Below are positions 61,701 through 62,890 of a stretch of DNA of 64,000 bases, piece by piece. The stretch is from Strongylocentrotus droebachiensis (lineage: Eukaryota > Echinodermata > Echinoidea > Camarodonta > Strongylocentrotidae). The translations under genes were made by a program, and so were the position numbers. The notes below the pieces were generated by a model. The model saw nothing but the letters and a program-made list of their open reading frames with translations. It was not told the origin of the DNA and made no database searches. The stretch lies in contig JAVYIG010004940.1 of NCBI GenBank assembly GCA_035222895.1, positions 1-64,000 of the forward strand, in the 5' to 3' direction. The stretch's first letter is position 1. Each line of letters starts with the position of its first letter.

Positions 61701-62890
61701 CATGATATCTCAAGAACCACTGGAGATTTAAACTTCAAACTTAGTGATAGTGTGTATCACTATAGGAAAACAATCTGATTACATTTTGGAGCACGTAGGT
61801 CAAAGGTCAAGGGTCATAGAGGTCAACTTATGAAATTCCATACATTGAGATTGTTATCATGATATCTCAAGAACCACTGGAGATGTAAAAACTTCAAACT
61901 TAAGGATAGTATGTATCACCATAGGAAGACGATCTGATTAGATTTTGGAGCACGTAGGTCAAGGGTCACAGAGGTCAACTTCATTAGAACAGATTGATGG
62001 ATTCCTGCCAAACTTAGATCATTTATGTATCTTGCAGAGCCAATGAATGGTTCATAAGATCAAAGGTCATGGGCTCATTATGTATGCAAAAATAGCTTGT
62101 GGACGCATTCTCATTAGAACTGACAGATGGATTACTATTTAACTCAGGAAATCACAATTGAAATTGAATTTGAAAAATTTCTTCCGTTTCGGTTTGTAAA
62201 ATTGCTCTATGACGGAGGCATCATTTTCGACTGCGCGCAGTCGAATTCCATCTAGTTTTGTTTTGCATTAAATCTTAGGATGATGATGATAGTGGATGTA
62301 AAAGTAGATGACCCATTAATCATCTATATTTGAGTAATGTCATTCATATACAAAGAATACATAATGCTTGTGTTAGTAGATTCTTTTTCATATATTTTGG
62401 AAAATTCTACTTGTAGCCTTTCAAGCATGTTTTTAAACATTTTCTTCTTCGGAATGTCTTTTTTATTTTAGCTGAAGACGAACAACGAAAGAAAGAAGAG
62501 GCAGAGCGAATGCGCATTGAGGCTGAGATGCTAGCTGCAATGGAGGAAGCCGAGCGTATCGAGTTCGAGAAGCGTCGAAAAGCCGAAGAACTCGAGGCGG
62601 CCAGGATCGCGGAGGAAGAACGCATCAAGCGCGAGATCGAGGATAAGATCGCGGAGGAGAAGGCGCGACTGCTGGCGATCGAGCTCGCGAAGGCGCAGAA
62701 GGAGGTGGAGATGAGGCTGGCGTTCAACAAGGAACTGCACTCGGAAGCCAATGTCTTCACTCACTCCCAAGACATGACGAGGGCGTTTACCTGGTCTTAC
62801 TTTGAGCTCCTGGAGCATCTGGGGATAGACATCCCCGATTCACTCAAGGATCATTACAAGGAGATTGCAGAGAGCAAAGGAGATGGTTAA
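13375..62890 (+). CDS. KIAA2012-like: KIAA2012-like gene, 31 coding exons, predicted 2318-aa coiled-coil protein (whole-gene entry)
   Basis: Joining 31 exons with AG/GT borders gives one open frame from ATG 13375 to TAA 62890. Residues 137-351 (exons 4-6) hold the motifs TRKGALLLYAED and PGFSAKRYLANW, which match my recollection of the start of vertebrate KIAA2012. Residues about 1930-2000 and 2060-2270 form a highly charged Glu/Lys/Arg/Ala coiled coil, which that family also has at its C-terminus. The middle is low-complexity Ser/Lys/Pro/Glu sequence typical of disordered protein. There is no signal peptide, membrane segment or enzyme motif, so a cytoplasmic or cytoskeletal scaffold is the simplest reading. 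Family function is unknown to me; a ciliary role is inferred from X-box motifs upstream. The human protein, as I recall, is about half this length; the extra length comes mostly from phase-1/phase-1 exons. Homology is fairly secure at both ends, while individual middle exons vary in certainty. Confidence 0.8.
14231..14291 (+). CDS. KIAA2012-like: KIAA2012-like exon 2 (residues 31-50)
   Basis: The acceptor TTGAACAG ends at 14230 and the donor GTATGT starts at 14292. It reads ALPKTVNGGFTFKQKWNLAY in phase 0 and ends with one base that completes a Gly codon with exon 3. The phase fit on both sides supports it; I recognise no domain. Confidence 0.55.
14930..15186 (+). CDS. KIAA2012-like: KIAA2012-like exon 3 (residues 51-136)
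   Basis: The acceptor GCCTATCAG ends at 14929 and a consensus GTGAGT donor starts at 15187. It enters with two bases and ends in phase 0 after ...ENEW. The product is a Ser/Pro-rich linker (SSESSSTPSSQGSSSS) followed by an acidic end. GC content is well above the flanking introns, as in the other exons. Confidence 0.75.
15727..16860. repeat. Triplicated compound microsatellite (AAT array, unique core, GAA array)
   Basis: Three copies of the core GACTACTAAACTAGGACTAT start near 15950, 16271 and 16644. Each is preceded by an AAT array and followed by a GAA array, then GCGACGCTCACTGTCGATG (GCCTTCCGACGC in the third). GAA runs are longest at 16040-16155 and 16425-16520. It lies in intron 3. Confidence 0.88.
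16890..17662 (+). promoter_or_regulatory. CpG-rich block in intron 3, possible alternative promoter and first exon
   Basis: In AT-rich surroundings this block holds clustered CpG and motifs of active promoters: TGACGTCG (CRE-like, 17041), TCACGTGA (E-box, about 17073), AATATGGCGG (YY1-like, about 17087) and GACCAATCA (CCAAT, about 17359). An ATG at 17573 (AACATGG) opens 30 codons ending NDDW at 17662, in phase 0 with exon 4, but the donor there (GTCTTG) is poor. Confidence 0.35.
18466..18744 (+). CDS. KIAA2012-like: KIAA2012-like exon 4 (residues 137-229), conserved N-terminal block
   Basis: The acceptor CATTTCGCAG ends at 18465 and the donor GTGAGT starts at 18745; the exon is 93 whole codons. 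It encodes DYHNIQGRRFYLPPL, then HKTYTTRKGALLLYAEDLAL and LRNAVLSYGSG. The TRKGAL-LY-E core and the following L-AVL-YG segment are the features by which I recognise vertebrate KIAA2012 (there TRKGALILYSE and AILAYG, from memory). Together with exons 5-6 this is the strongest homology evidence in the gene. Confidence 0.88.
19144..19250. repeat. DIRS 3' terminal repeat
   Basis: Outer end of the element on the recombinase side. Bases 19144-19222 are the exact reverse complement of 19342-19420, and 19218-19250 are the reverse complement of 24048-24080 at the other end. Confidence 0.88.
19342..19454. repeat. DIRS internal complementary region
   Basis: The first part (19342-19420) is complementary to the 3' extremity, the second (19417-19454) to the 5' extremity at 24074-24111. 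The two meet as they would in a circular junction. This region is thought to template completion of the element ends. Confidence 0.88.
19557..20546 (-). CDS. DIRS tyrosine recombinase/integrase (329 aa)
   Basis: The last frame of the element starts about 30 bases after the RT stop. It has an N-terminal core-binding-like helical domain (KKQYSSHIKSWKNFCNRKGL) and a catalytic domain with the full set of active-site residues: R162 in TAQRDQSIHKL, H272-x-x-R275 in AHSTRAAATSAASR, W298 in STAGWAS (the usual second-His position) and nucleophile Y308 in RRFYNK. It integrates the circular DNA form of the element. All catalytic positions are intact. Confidence 0.92.
   Translation of the reverse strand: MQDLRTPFEIRGLAGRTIDVITAAWRDGTKKQYSSHIKSWKNFCNRKGLDFLQVEVNVVLEFLSFLFHDKGLGYSAINTARCALSSFLMLGDGHDTVGSHPLVSKFVKGVFNSKPPTPRYKEIWDVSVVLNYLRKLAPANSLNLQQLTHKLVTLIALITAQRDQSIHKLRLDRLSFKGNKATFYVDDLLKQSRPGTLGCKLELNAYPPDRRLCVVKYLKRYIELTSRLRGTEQSLFISHKKPHRNVTVQTISRWIRFTLREAGIDTRVYKAHSTRAAATSAASRNGVPITQILSTAGWASERTFRRFYNKPLQVKGQFARSVLDCPQKS
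20577..22355 (-). CDS. DIRS reverse transcriptase-RNase H with C-terminal methyltransferase-like region (592 aa from first ATG)
   Basis: The RT palm has ASVDLRDAYYSIPI (about residues 97-110), LPNGLSTAPRLFTKVL and the catalytic GYLDD (163-167). RNase H follows, with RTDASGIGWGA (D330), E366, LLRSDNTTAVAYIN (D391) and LPGKHNVEADERSR. The tail (about 470-592), with EIDLFASRLN, DPYAESVDAFTLDW and FYAFPPF, is the region called DAM-methyltransferase-like in DIRS1-type elements. The frame stays open upstream of the first ATG through GGRLRLFYHNWCTITSDTFI, an RT N-terminal motif, and into the end of gag. The real product therefore probably starts upstream, by frameshift or re-initiation. Confidence 0.92.
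   Translation of the reverse strand: MPPIRTKPSFPFRKNSKEEESINSEIIKLTSKNVIEPCIKHEEGEFLSNIFTRPKKSGGLRLILDLSELNKNLVVQHFKMDNIHTAALLISQGCYLASVDLRDAYYSIPINSQFRKYLRFMWQGKLWQFKCLPNGLSTAPRLFTKVLKPIFAHLREAGHTVLGYLDDTIIVGDDKAAVISALQATSQILSDLGFIVHPDKSVLIPTQNLTFLGFTLNTIDMTITLPNEKANDIAAVCADLLQSHKPSIRQVAHVIGKLISTFPAVQHGPLYYRTLERDKILALKLNRGHFDRPMTLSNVSREDLSWWIDNVKEASSPIRRNNATFEIRTDASGIGWGATNMITHTGGRWNEQELSKARNNGINYLETLAAFLGLKSLCSDMNNCHILLRSDNTTAVAYINAMGGTKSLDCNTMARTIWSWCIERDIWITAAHLPGKHNVEADERSRKFNDRTEWMLDKREFEQLIAHFGRPEIDLFASRLNTQLDRYVSWFPDPYAESVDAFTLDWSKYEFYAFPPFCLVSRCLQKIKADKAEGLFIAPNWPTQSWYPRLQTLMKGDPIILKRHINLLTQPISNTPHPLHERLDLLCCRLSG
22517..23851 (-). CDS. DIRS element gag-like protein (444 aa)
   Basis: First frame of the DIRS element. 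The N-terminus is Pro/Ser/Lys-rich with three short repeats around KKRKAEVVPAKMKKAEAVPA, then a predicted coiled coil (GDRLNKLENMFARVMDKMET). The central part (FALPTGIGKPVEENLANSVT through RDLKLQRVQKSLSRGLSAFV) is a globular helical region. The C-terminus is Arg/Ser/Gln-rich (RRQYRSAGWTPNSTNRYPSS), presumably nucleic-acid binding. DIRS gag proteins diverge quickly, so assignment rests on position and composition. Its end overlaps the RT frame. Confidence 0.75.
   Translation of the reverse strand: MIMSSIEDRVTVTDRPAVPSPQGPGKSGAPEERTRSAGSSTRTGGKKSMKSAEVFPAKKRKAEVVPAKMKKAEAVPAPSTISRAPDSPEHNIGDRLNKLENMFARVMDKMETMSNQPARVDVGGESAHVETESQVFHGHGGHLDERDEELGPGYDDYDDIQSDYMGQQTNTTSSSSETLPAIAAKFALPTGIGKPVEENLANSVTYMTSHQLEEKTLEDTFSKYLPPSNCRSLDTPKVNQIIWDNLSPTTRGRDLKLQRVQKSLSRGLSAFVQSLPADNFTDKQEDALALLCNSLFEMNCLRKECIKPDMNPACTHLCKPSAPVTNFLFGDDLGKRVKDLKDEQRAASGVVKGQSQRHYSRAPYHPYKKLPEAGFSRRQYRSAGWTPNSTNRYPSSSAPSRPFLGQRSRAAQNQRSLPPASTSTRPVQAQNQRRSKPGTFQRRT
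24048..24111. repeat. DIRS 5' terminal repeat
   Basis: The 5' end of the antisense element. It contains the GCGCATGCGC palindromic core shared with the other end, and 38 bp matching the internal complementary region. Confidence 0.85.
24187..24370 (+). CDS. KIAA2012-like: KIAA2012-like exon 5 (residues 230-290), conserved block
   Basis: The acceptor CTCCGTTACAG ends at 24186 and the donor GTAATA starts at 24371. It contains RPGFSAKRYLANWSRSW and ILNYLRSEG, paralleling the PGYSAKRYL...W segment I recall in vertebrate KIAA2012. It ends with one base of a Gly codon. It lies about 75 bp beyond the DIRS element that fills intron 4. Confidence 0.88.
24833..25015 (+). CDS. KIAA2012-like: KIAA2012-like exon 6 (residues 291-351)
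   Basis: The acceptor CTATTTTCAG ends at 24832 and the donor GTAAGA starts at 25016; phase 1 in and out. It continues the conserved block: GHIWDKNLFQQNVLAPNLYR, then SLVPLPYRVTRNMLMSPGEF. It looks like a folded segment rather than disordered linker. Confidence 0.87.
25016..27053 (+). other. Intron 6
   Basis: AT-rich intron DNA. Only the palindromic MITE at 26794 stands out. No further exon is visible. Confidence 0.7.
26794..26944. mobile_element. Small palindromic MITE
   Basis: CAGAGCCATCTTAACACAGA at left pairs with CTGTGTATAGATGGCTCTG at right, with an inner pair GTTTGGCCAAC and GTTGGCCAAAC. About 150 bp, in intron 6. Confidence 0.75.
27054..27247 (+). CDS. KIAA2012-like: KIAA2012-like exon 7 (residues 352-416)
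   Basis: The acceptor TCTATTCCCAG ends at 27053 and the donor GTGCGT starts at 27248. The product begins with an Asp/Gly/Tyr-rich stretch (GYDDDDGYDADVDATEKG), has a Lys cluster (RKKKKS), then a helix-like segment FNLPGSIAMIVRDMEQKP ending EEQQRQ. Phase 1 in, phase 0 out. Confidence 0.82.
27382..27620 (-). mobile_element. tRNA-derived SINE, second copy, reverse orientation
   Basis: Read on the minus strand it starts GTAGAGGTTTTGTGGTCGAG, followed by a B-box-like GCAGTTCAAGTCC, then the CATTGATCTACATTTGCCAC body seen in the copy at 36806. The 3' part differs, so it may be another subfamily. It lies in intron 7. Confidence 0.72.
28274..28438 (+). CDS. KIAA2012-like: KIAA2012-like exon 8 (residues 417-471)
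   Basis: The acceptor GCTATGACAG ends at 28273 and the donor GTATGT starts at 28439; 55 whole codons. It continues the helix from exon 7 (VLQRLLLQSALHQQQHPRII) into a Glu/Lys-rich run and ends SSQKRPMPILS. A short coiled coil spanning exons 7-8 is likely. Confidence 0.8.
29092..29181 (+). CDS. KIAA2012-like: KIAA2012-like exon 9 (residues 472-501)
   Basis: The acceptor GCCTAAACAG ends at 29091 and the donor GTAAGT starts at 29182. Thirty codons in phase 0 read RRTDTDMTLYGSPTFQVPDA and end DMEQAIA. The acceptor has a weak pyrimidine tract, but both neighbours require exactly this phase. Confidence 0.65.
29840..29990 (+). CDS. KIAA2012-like: KIAA2012-like exon 10 (residues 502-551)
   Basis: The acceptor GACCTTGCAG ends at 29839 and the donor GTAACT starts at 29991. 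It reads NLITSNSTNILGGSTAFTDQ and TILDMYSAMKGKTKKPP, then a Pro/Ser-rich tail. Phase 0 in, phase 1 out; the split Gly codon is completed by exon 11. Confidence 0.78.
30093..30407. mobile_element. MITE with about 40-bp TIRs
   Basis: The left end ATTAGGCCTGTCTTCATCAG and the right end CTGATGAAGGCAGGCCTATT are inverted, and pairing continues inward through TTTGCCAAATAACC. The middle repeats variants of ATAGCGGGATATTT. It lies in intron 10. Confidence 0.8.
30613..30891 (+). CDS. KIAA2012-like: KIAA2012-like exon 11 (residues 552-644)
   Basis: The acceptor TATTTTAAAG ends at 30612 and the donor GTGAGT starts at 30892. The product is Pro/Gly-rich (SGIQPLPPIQNS, GNMGGGGDFMWPTPPPKQG) and ends in a Ser/Lys stretch (SSRSKTLSKSSVQ). 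Phase 1 in and out. It is probably disordered, and its GC content is clearly coding-like. Confidence 0.8.
31445..31639 (+). CDS. KIAA2012-like: KIAA2012-like exon 12 (residues 645-709)
   Basis: The donor GTAAGA starts at 31640 and is clear. The 5' border is less certain: I chose the AG ending 31444 because it keeps phase 1 and codes for SSSETNIWKADINENDLLQE. The stronger-looking acceptor ending at 31326 would put the frame out of phase with exon 11 and hit a stop. The rest is acidic, then Ser/Lys-rich (SPRTSTKGSSKKASSKDSA). Confidence 0.65.
31990..32265 (+). CDS. KIAA2012-like: KIAA2012-like exon 13 (residues 710-801)
   Basis: The acceptor CTCATCCTCAG ends at 31989 and the donor GTAAAA starts at 32266; phase 1 in and out. 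It is Ser/Gly-rich: FSQSMENLASPVGDQKPRF, then SHKGSGRGSSHGSVLLGDQG, ending SVDSLADN. GC is strongly raised over the flanking introns. No domain is recognised. Confidence 0.8.
33026..33232 (+). CDS. KIAA2012-like: KIAA2012-like exon 14 (residues 802-870)
   Basis: The acceptor TTAAGCAG ends at 33025 and the donor GTATTG starts at 33233; phase 1 in and out. The product is acidic and Ser-rich (MESSESLEVPDASTLDAEEI, SPDDDDAHSVKT). It looks disordered and could be a skippable cassette because it is phase-symmetric. Confidence 0.72.
33911..35023 (+). CDS. KIAA2012-like: KIAA2012-like exon 15 (residues 871-1241), large acidic exon with a 28-aa tandem repeat
   Basis: This is the longest exon. The acceptor CTGTTTCAG ends at 33910 and the open frame runs without a stop to the donor at 35024 (GTTTTT, weak). 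I chose that donor because it gives phase 1, as exon 16 requires, eight bases before an in-frame TAG at 35032. The protein is strongly acidic. From 34543 a unit beginning TAIDRLLDDVIESVFDDSY repeats after 84 bp (28 residues), followed by shorter Asp/Ile/Val variants to about 34790. The exon ends basic (KKPKPLDYVEKWKRKLKRS). An alternative is that the exon ends the protein at 35032 in some transcripts. Confidence 0.75.
36395..36595 (+). CDS. KIAA2012-like: KIAA2012-like exon 16 (residues 1242-1308)
   Basis: The acceptor CACATTTCAG ends at 36394 and the donor GTGAGC starts at 36596; phase 1 in and out. It reads DEFLSEADDTKTTERSLKLG, then MSDPAGSVRDKMSEKRSLPS and a Ser/Lys tail ending SGK. Like exons 12-14 it ends with a Lys codon plus one base. 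Confidence 0.8.
36708..37123. mobile_element. Palindromic MITE split by the SINE at 36806
   Basis: The left end CATGAAACCGTCATAAG and right end CTTATGACGGTTTCGTG are inverted copies. Between them are CCCATTGA and CAATGGGATG, as in the intact element at 44944. Without the SINE the element would be about 125 bp. Confidence 0.7.
36806..37090 (+). mobile_element. tRNA-derived SINE, full length, with 7-bp target duplication
   Basis: The head has an A box (TGGTCGAGTGG, 36819-36829) and a B box (GGTTTGAGTCC, 36863-36873), so an internal Pol III promoter of tRNA type. The body has a conserved stretch (CATTAATCTACATTTGCCAC) and the 3' end is an ATT repeat. It is flanked by TTGTACT at 36799-36805 and 37091-37097. 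It sits inside an older palindromic element. Confidence 0.85.
37600..37692 (+). CDS. KIAA2012-like: KIAA2012-like exon 17, possible cassette exon (residues 1309-1339)
   Basis: An AG ending 37599 and a GT at 37693 (GTAGCA, weak) bracket 93 bp in phase 1-1. It encodes DLGDLDVMQSFQNFSYRWKG then a basic tail. Both sites are only fair, and because the exon is phase-symmetric the frame survives without it. Treat it as optional. Confidence 0.42.
38298..39045 (+). mobile_element. Helitron-like non-autonomous element with internal tandem repeats, copy 1
   Basis: It starts with the degenerate GCCTCTG...GGAGGCATTATGTTTTC and ends with the 20-bp palindrome TTCGACTGCGCGCAGTCGAA (39016-39035) followed by TTCCATGTAG. 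The interior holds about four 140-bp units with AGGTCAAAGGTCA and CTCATTATGTATGCAAAAA. The terminal CTAG of the other copies is GTAG here. It lies in intron 17. Confidence 0.72.
40172..40278 (+). CDS. KIAA2012-like: KIAA2012-like exon 18 (residues 1340-1375)
   Basis: The acceptor TTTTGCTTCAG ends at 40171 and the donor GTGTGT starts at 40279; phase 1 in, phase 0 out. The product is acidic: DDDELGQLSDGEKEEDWPG, then a Gln/Asp/Ser-rich end. The acceptor tract is strong. Confidence 0.75.
40376..40510 (+). mobile_element. SINE fragment lacking the tRNA head
   Basis: It shares the body stretch GGCATTAATCTACTTTCGCC, the TGGTAGGAT motif and the downstream region with the copy at 36806, but no A or B box precedes it. 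A 5'-truncated copy in intron 18. Confidence 0.6.
40689..40988 (+). CDS. KIAA2012-like: KIAA2012-like exon 19 (residues 1376-1475)
   Basis: The acceptor CTATCACAG ends at 40688; a NAGNAG arrangement also allows a start at 40692. The donor GTAAGC starts at 40989. One hundred codons in phase 0: SSVAGSESEVEIEVEEAGDE, a Ser/Arg stretch, then an amphipathic helix VEAQLEQLVEAASVIVDEIM. The donor and about 160 bp after it are duplicated just downstream at 41148. Confidence 0.85.
40981..41315. repeat. Tandem duplication spanning the exon 19 donor
   Basis: ATGCTATGGTAAGCTCAAAA at 40981 recurs as ATGCTATGGTGAGCTCAAAA at 41148, a period of 167 bp with moderate divergence. Both copies keep a usable 5' splice site (GTAAGC and GTGAGC). 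Confidence 0.8.
41505..41715 (+). CDS. KIAA2012-like: KIAA2012-like exon 20 (residues 1476-1545)
   Basis: The acceptor GTGTTTTAG ends at 41504 and the donor GTATGC starts at 41716; phase 0 in, phase 1 out. It begins with a helical segment LAAEIWSTKLGELFAEENDP that continues the helix of exon 19, then Arg/Ser-rich sequence and HSAEAAVTLLRHLLK. This could be a small folded or dimerising unit. Confidence 0.84.
42749..42812. repeat. GT repeat and G-rich stretch in intron 20
   Basis: A short GTGTGT run (42753-42771) followed by GGGAGGGGTAGGGGGCAGGG, a potential G-quadruplex on the transcribed gene's coding strand. Confidence 0.7.
43971..44056. repeat. 43-bp tandem duplication in intron 20
   Basis: GTCTTACTTCATATTTACAG followed by GTGTGTGCAATATACGTAAT occurs twice, 43 bp apart, with no visible differences in the shared part. 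Confidence 0.85.
44176..44235 (+). CDS. KIAA2012-like: KIAA2012-like exon 21 (residues 1546-1565)
   Basis: A 60-bp exon between AACAG (ending 44175) and GTATGT (44236), phase 1-1. It encodes ASVPDDLASLSGADLESLIS. The composition and the good donor support it despite its size. Confidence 0.7.
44944..45074. mobile_element. Palindromic MITE, intact copy
   Basis: The ends are inverted (GGCAGTATTTCATGAAATTG against CTGTGAAATGCTGCC), with further pairing of GTACAAGTTCAC and GTGAACTTGTAC. A related end occurs at about 4300-4340 (CTTGTACTTATGACAGTTTC). No coding capacity. Confidence 0.7.
45858..46695. mobile_element. Non-autonomous DNA transposon, TIRs CCCCCTTC..., interior packed with CGTAA pentamers
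   Basis: The ends are inverted copies: CCCCCTTCAGGTACACAGAT at left against ATCTGTGTATGTGAAGGGGG at right. The interior of about 790 bp has roughly 17 CGTAA and 8 TTACG pentamers, grouped by strand: CGTAA on the left, TTACG around 46150-46380, CGTAA again to the right end. No convincing ORF. It lies in intron 21. Confidence 0.75.
47104..47673 (+). CDS. KIAA2012-like: KIAA2012-like exon 22 (residues 1566-1755), Pro/Ala/Ser repeats
   Basis: The acceptor TGGTTACAG ends at 47103 and the donor GTAAGT starts at 47674; phase 1 in and out. It starts acidic (VVVEDITERKFIVESLASST), then has short KAPS-type repeats around 47421-47490 (SKAPSRVPSGAPSKAPSKAP) and a Pro-rich stretch (PPVAPPPVPAPQ) before KEKESEE. 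An internal donor at 47509 (GTGAGG, phase 1) could give a shorter isoform that also splices in frame to exon 23. Confidence 0.82.
47674..50437 (+). other. Intron 22
   Basis: It contains the ACCATGGTA repeat and a long T/A and CCCGATTTTTT tract (48580-48810). Two 10-bp and one 11-bp AG/GT-bracketed pieces at 49318-49685 break the frame. Confidence 0.65.
48344..48528. repeat. ACCATGGTA-rich palindromic repeat
   Basis: The palindrome TACCATGGTA and variants recur throughout, and the two ends are inverted. It is probably a MITE or a fold-back repeat. A T/A-rich tract (48593-48800) follows. Confidence 0.55.
50438..50581 (+). CDS. KIAA2012-like: KIAA2012-like exon 23 (residues 1756-1803)
   Basis: The acceptor TATCATAAG ends at 50437 and the donor GTAAGC starts at 50582; phase 1 in and out. 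It encodes SKSAERKKEDDGAKDSGPLG, then FSMTNLGVAEKMEAEKTTLI. It joins directly to exon 22 in frame; small AG/GT-bracketed pieces between them break the frame and were left out. Confidence 0.8.
50626..50755. mobile_element. MITE of the GTTTCACAAA family, copy 1
   Basis: It contains GGTGTTTCACAAAGCCTTTT and, inverted, CACTGATGACAAGTTT. It is the reverse-orientation relative of the element at 60298. It lies in intron 23. Confidence 0.65.
51042..51265. repeat. CT-rich microsatellite just before exon 24
   Basis: TCTCTC repeats with CTGTCT and TGTGTG interruptions, ending about 50 bp before the acceptor of exon 24. It extends the polypyrimidine region of that acceptor. Confidence 0.85.
51317..51529 (+). 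CDS. KIAA2012-like: KIAA2012-like exon 24 (residues 1804-1874)
   Basis: The acceptor CTTCCAACAG ends at 51316 and the donor GTAAGT starts at 51530; phase 1 in and out. It begins with a helix (DDADAKLNDELAKIVAETGL), then Lys/Ser repeats (KSNKSSKSSKSKKGKDG) and an acidic run. The low-complexity Ser/Lys region looks disordered. Confidence 0.83.
51582..52953 (+). mobile_element. Helitron-like non-autonomous element with internal tandem repeats, copy 2 (largest)
   Basis: The 5' end has an imperfect hairpin (GCCTCCGCCACC...GGTGCCGGAGGC). The interior has three type-A units with a 157-bp period (ATATCTCAAGAACCA), then type-B units of about 144-151 bp (AGGTCAAAGGTCACAGGGCT). The 3' end is TTCGACTGCGCGCAGTCGAA (52924-52943), six bases, then CTAG followed by T. 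A hairpin just before CTRR is the Helitron 3' signature. It lies in intron 24. Confidence 0.78.
53021..53242. mobile_element. MITE with AGGCCTAAAA TIRs
   Basis: AGGCCTAAAAAAAAAAAAAT plus GTTGT at left is mirrored by ACAACATCTTTTTTTTTAGG plus CCT at right. The interior is T/A-rich. It lies in intron 24. Confidence 0.72.
53743..53820 (+). CDS. KIAA2012-like: KIAA2012-like exon 25 (residues 1875-1900)
   Basis: The acceptor TTTGATGCAG ends at 53742 and the donor GTGAGT starts at 53821; phase 1 in and out. It encodes SLPKDSKADILLYKPMTPEP followed by PKEEPK. It is short but both splice sites are good. Confidence 0.8.
54323..54500 (-). mobile_element. MITE with TTTAAAGCC ends, copy 1
   Basis: It is the approximate reverse complement of 59703-59886. 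It has CTACTTGCGCCCTCTATATC, ACAATGCCTAAT and GACCAAACTAGTGCAGAT. It lies just before exon 26. Confidence 0.68.
54559..54875 (+). CDS. KIAA2012-like: KIAA2012-like exon 26 (residues 1901-2006), Lys/Pro region then coiled coil
   Basis: The acceptor TCGTTATAG ends at 54558 and the donor GTAAGT starts at 54876; phase 1 in, phase 0 out. The first half is Lys/Pro-rich (KKTKKPAPKQEKPKKTKKPP). The second half is a charged single helix or coiled coil (KAEKEKKEEEERLKKEEEEK) ending in an acidic run and SPEFIIVQD. Confidence 0.87.
55538..55858. repeat. GA-rich microsatellite in intron 26
   Basis: GAGAGA repeats with GACAGG and GATACA interruptions. It is the opposite strand type to the CT tract at 51042. 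Confidence 0.88.
56076..56105 (+). CDS. KIAA2012-like: KIAA2012-like exon 27, 30-bp microexon (residues 2007-2016)
   Basis: Ten codons (EFSDSDEEEQ) between CATACAG (ending 56075) and GTATGT (56106), phase 0 on both sides. The acidic composition continues from exon 26, and the sites are strong for such a small exon. It can be skipped without changing frame. Confidence 0.72.
56106..59330 (+). other. Intron 27, longest repeat-poor intron
   Basis: More than 3 kb of AT-rich DNA with a TA run (56543-56557), a G run (56374-56388) and C runs at 58204 and 58450. I see no exon or mobile element. Confidence 0.6.
59331..59435 (+). CDS. KIAA2012-like: KIAA2012-like exon 28 (residues 2017-2051)
   Basis: The acceptor TATACACAG ends at 59330 and the donor GTGAGT starts at 59436; phase 0 on both sides. 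It encodes a Pro-rich then acidic segment (APSLPPELPVDEIKLEPS, EDYSEITDFTE), a linker before the main coiled coil. Confidence 0.82.
59703..59886 (+). mobile_element. MITE with TTTAAAGCC ends, copy 2
   Basis: It starts TTTAAAGCCTATCTGCACTA and ends GTGCGATGGGCCTTTAAA, so the ends are short inverted repeats with a TTTAAA that could be the target duplication. The interior matches copy 1 in reverse. Confidence 0.7.
60038..60249 (+). CDS. KIAA2012-like: KIAA2012-like exon 29 (residues 2052-2121), coiled coil
   Basis: The acceptor ATCCTGAAG ends at 60037 and the donor GTAAGA starts at 60250, splitting a Leu codon in phase 2. After DSTNEGPNSISRSQAKAF it is a continuous Lys/Arg/Glu/Ala helix. An in-frame TAA lies immediately after the donor, so the splice is needed for the frame to continue. 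Confidence 0.87.
60298..60440. mobile_element. MITE of the GTTTCACAAA family, copy 2
   Basis: The TIRs are GGGGCGTTTCACAAAACTTG against AAGTTTTTTGAAACGCCCC. The interior has GTCATCAGTGACAAATGACA and its partial complement. It lies 48 bp after exon 29. Confidence 0.78.
60831..61003 (+). CDS. KIAA2012-like: KIAA2012-like exon 30 (residues 2122-2179), coiled coil
   Basis: The acceptor GGTTTTCTAG ends at 60830 and the donor GTACGT starts at 61004. It continues the helix (LANQEEERKRQAALAAERER, KMEDMARKKREEDMKRK). Phase 2 in, phase 1 out, both matching the neighbours. Confidence 0.88.
61293..62255 (+). mobile_element. Helitron-like non-autonomous element with internal tandem repeats, copy 3
   Basis: Same 5' hairpin, about five type-A units and only a remnant of type B, then the same 3' palindrome (62226-62245) and CTAG followed by T. 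The first units are almost identical to those of copy 2, so the family is young. It lies in intron 30. Confidence 0.78.
62472..62890 (+). CDS. KIAA2012-like: KIAA2012-like exon 31, last coding exon (residues 2180-2318)
   Basis: The acceptor TTTATTTTAG ends at 62471; the frame ends at TAA 62888-62890. The coiled coil continues (AAMEEAERIEFEKRRKAEEL) through about residue 2270. The tail changes character: FTHSQDMTRAFTWSYFELLE and HLGIDIPDSLKDHYKEIAES, with aromatics and a helix-turn pattern, so probably a small folded cap. The EERLEYQRRK-like segment is another point of resemblance to what I recall of vertebrate KIAA2012. Confidence 0.9.
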
